Of a stretch of DNA of 64,000 bases, positions 63,837 through 64,000 are shown piece by piece; the first letter of the stretch is position 1; each line of letters opens with the position of its first letter. The stretch is taken from the NCBI GenBank assembly GCA_029251465.1, contig JAQXDI010000007.1:1-64000 (forward strand). The letters are read 5' to 3'. The notes beneath the pieces are model-generated. The model was not told the origin of the DNA and ran no database searches. It saw only the letters and a program-made list of their open reading frames with translations. A program made the translations under genes and the position numbers. The DNA comes from Ascidiaceihabitans sp. (GTDB lineage: Bacteria; Pseudomonadota; Alphaproteobacteria; Rhodobacterales; Rhodobacteraceae).

Positions 63837-64000
63837 ACCCGCACCCCGCCATTCAGCGCTTGGTAAAGCCACAAAAGCCCGGCCTGCGCGCTGCTATCGG
63901 TGTGGTGCAAACCGTATTGCCAACCGGTCAGGGCGCATAGCGATTGCAGCTCGGCCTTGCGTTCGGCGAGCCGCTGAAGATAGCGATCCTTGAGGTCATT
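63833..64000 (-). CDS. DUF58 domain protein, C-terminal end (cut by window edge)
   Basis: The last 55 residues enter from the right edge and end with TGA overlapping the BatA-like ATG. LKDRYLQRLAERKAELQSL, then GWQYGLHHTDSSAQAGLLWLYQAL, is the characteristic DUF58 C-terminus. DUF58 proteins work with MoxR ATPases in many bacteria. The start is outside the window. Confidence 0.85.
   Translation of the reverse strand, partial: NDLKDRYLQRLAERKAELQSLCALTGWQYGLHHTDSSAQAGLLWLYQALNGGVRV

Overview
The window looks like a chromosomal segment from an alphaproteobacterium of the Rhodobacterales (Roseobacter-type). The pointers are gene content and order: mutM, enoyl-CoA hydratase, rpsT, dnaA, dnaN, recF and gyrB in one block, an alphaproteobacterial-type SerC with a serC-like leader RNA, an IalB-family periplasmic protein, a motB-flgE-flgK-flgL-flgI flagellar block and a BatA/DUF4159 membrane cluster. 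This is inferred from protein families; no species is claimed. Almost all of the DNA is coding and the window is mostly housekeeping. The only mobile DNA seen is the tail of an IS5-type transposase at the left edge.

Layout. 1-4.4 kb: IS5 end, rlmN, an IalB-like protein, an asparaginase-II-type protein, a YCII protein and serB. 4.6-7.4 kb: serC-serA, so with serB all three phosphoserine-pathway genes of serine synthesis are present. 7.4-9 kb: a Stf0-type sulfotransferase and a metallophosphatase. 9-11.9 kb: tdh-kbl threonine degradation with an XRE-cupin regulator and a repeated palindromic operator candidate. 12-17.6 kb: thiolase, ubiB-ubiE, mutM, enoyl-CoA hydratase and a DUF1330 protein. 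17.8-26.3 kb: rpsT, dnaA, a small membrane protein, dnaN, recF, a LysE exporter and gyrB. 26.4-33.5 kb: an unknown polytopic membrane protein and the flagellar block. 33.6-45.4 kb: transporters, trhO, NAD salvage (pncA-pncB), arfB, a queuosine-precursor-type transporter, a phytase-like protein, mepA, a thioesterase and YggT. 45.4-51.5 kb: recQ, yaaA, an EamA transporter and a soluble hybrid histidine kinase. 51.6-64 kb: a giant alpha-2-macroglobulin with pbpC, facing a BatA/DUF4159, GATase-like and DUF58 cluster that runs off the right edge.

The most unusual non-coding signal is the roughly 190-base stretch ahead of arfB (ribosome rescue). It carries an 18-codon ORF behind an anti-16S-perfect Shine-Dalgarno, a distant sequence able to pair with that Shine-Dalgarno, mutually exclusive stems and a strong terminator just before the arfB start. 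Other points of interest are a Tdh lacking all four structural-zinc cysteines, a cluster of GANTC sites before dnaA, an array of TTCCGTAAT-like palindromes before kbl-tdh, and repeated convergent gene pairs whose stop codons interleave within a 4-base overlap. I saw no CRISPR arrays, tRNA or rRNA genes, and no convincing origin of replication.
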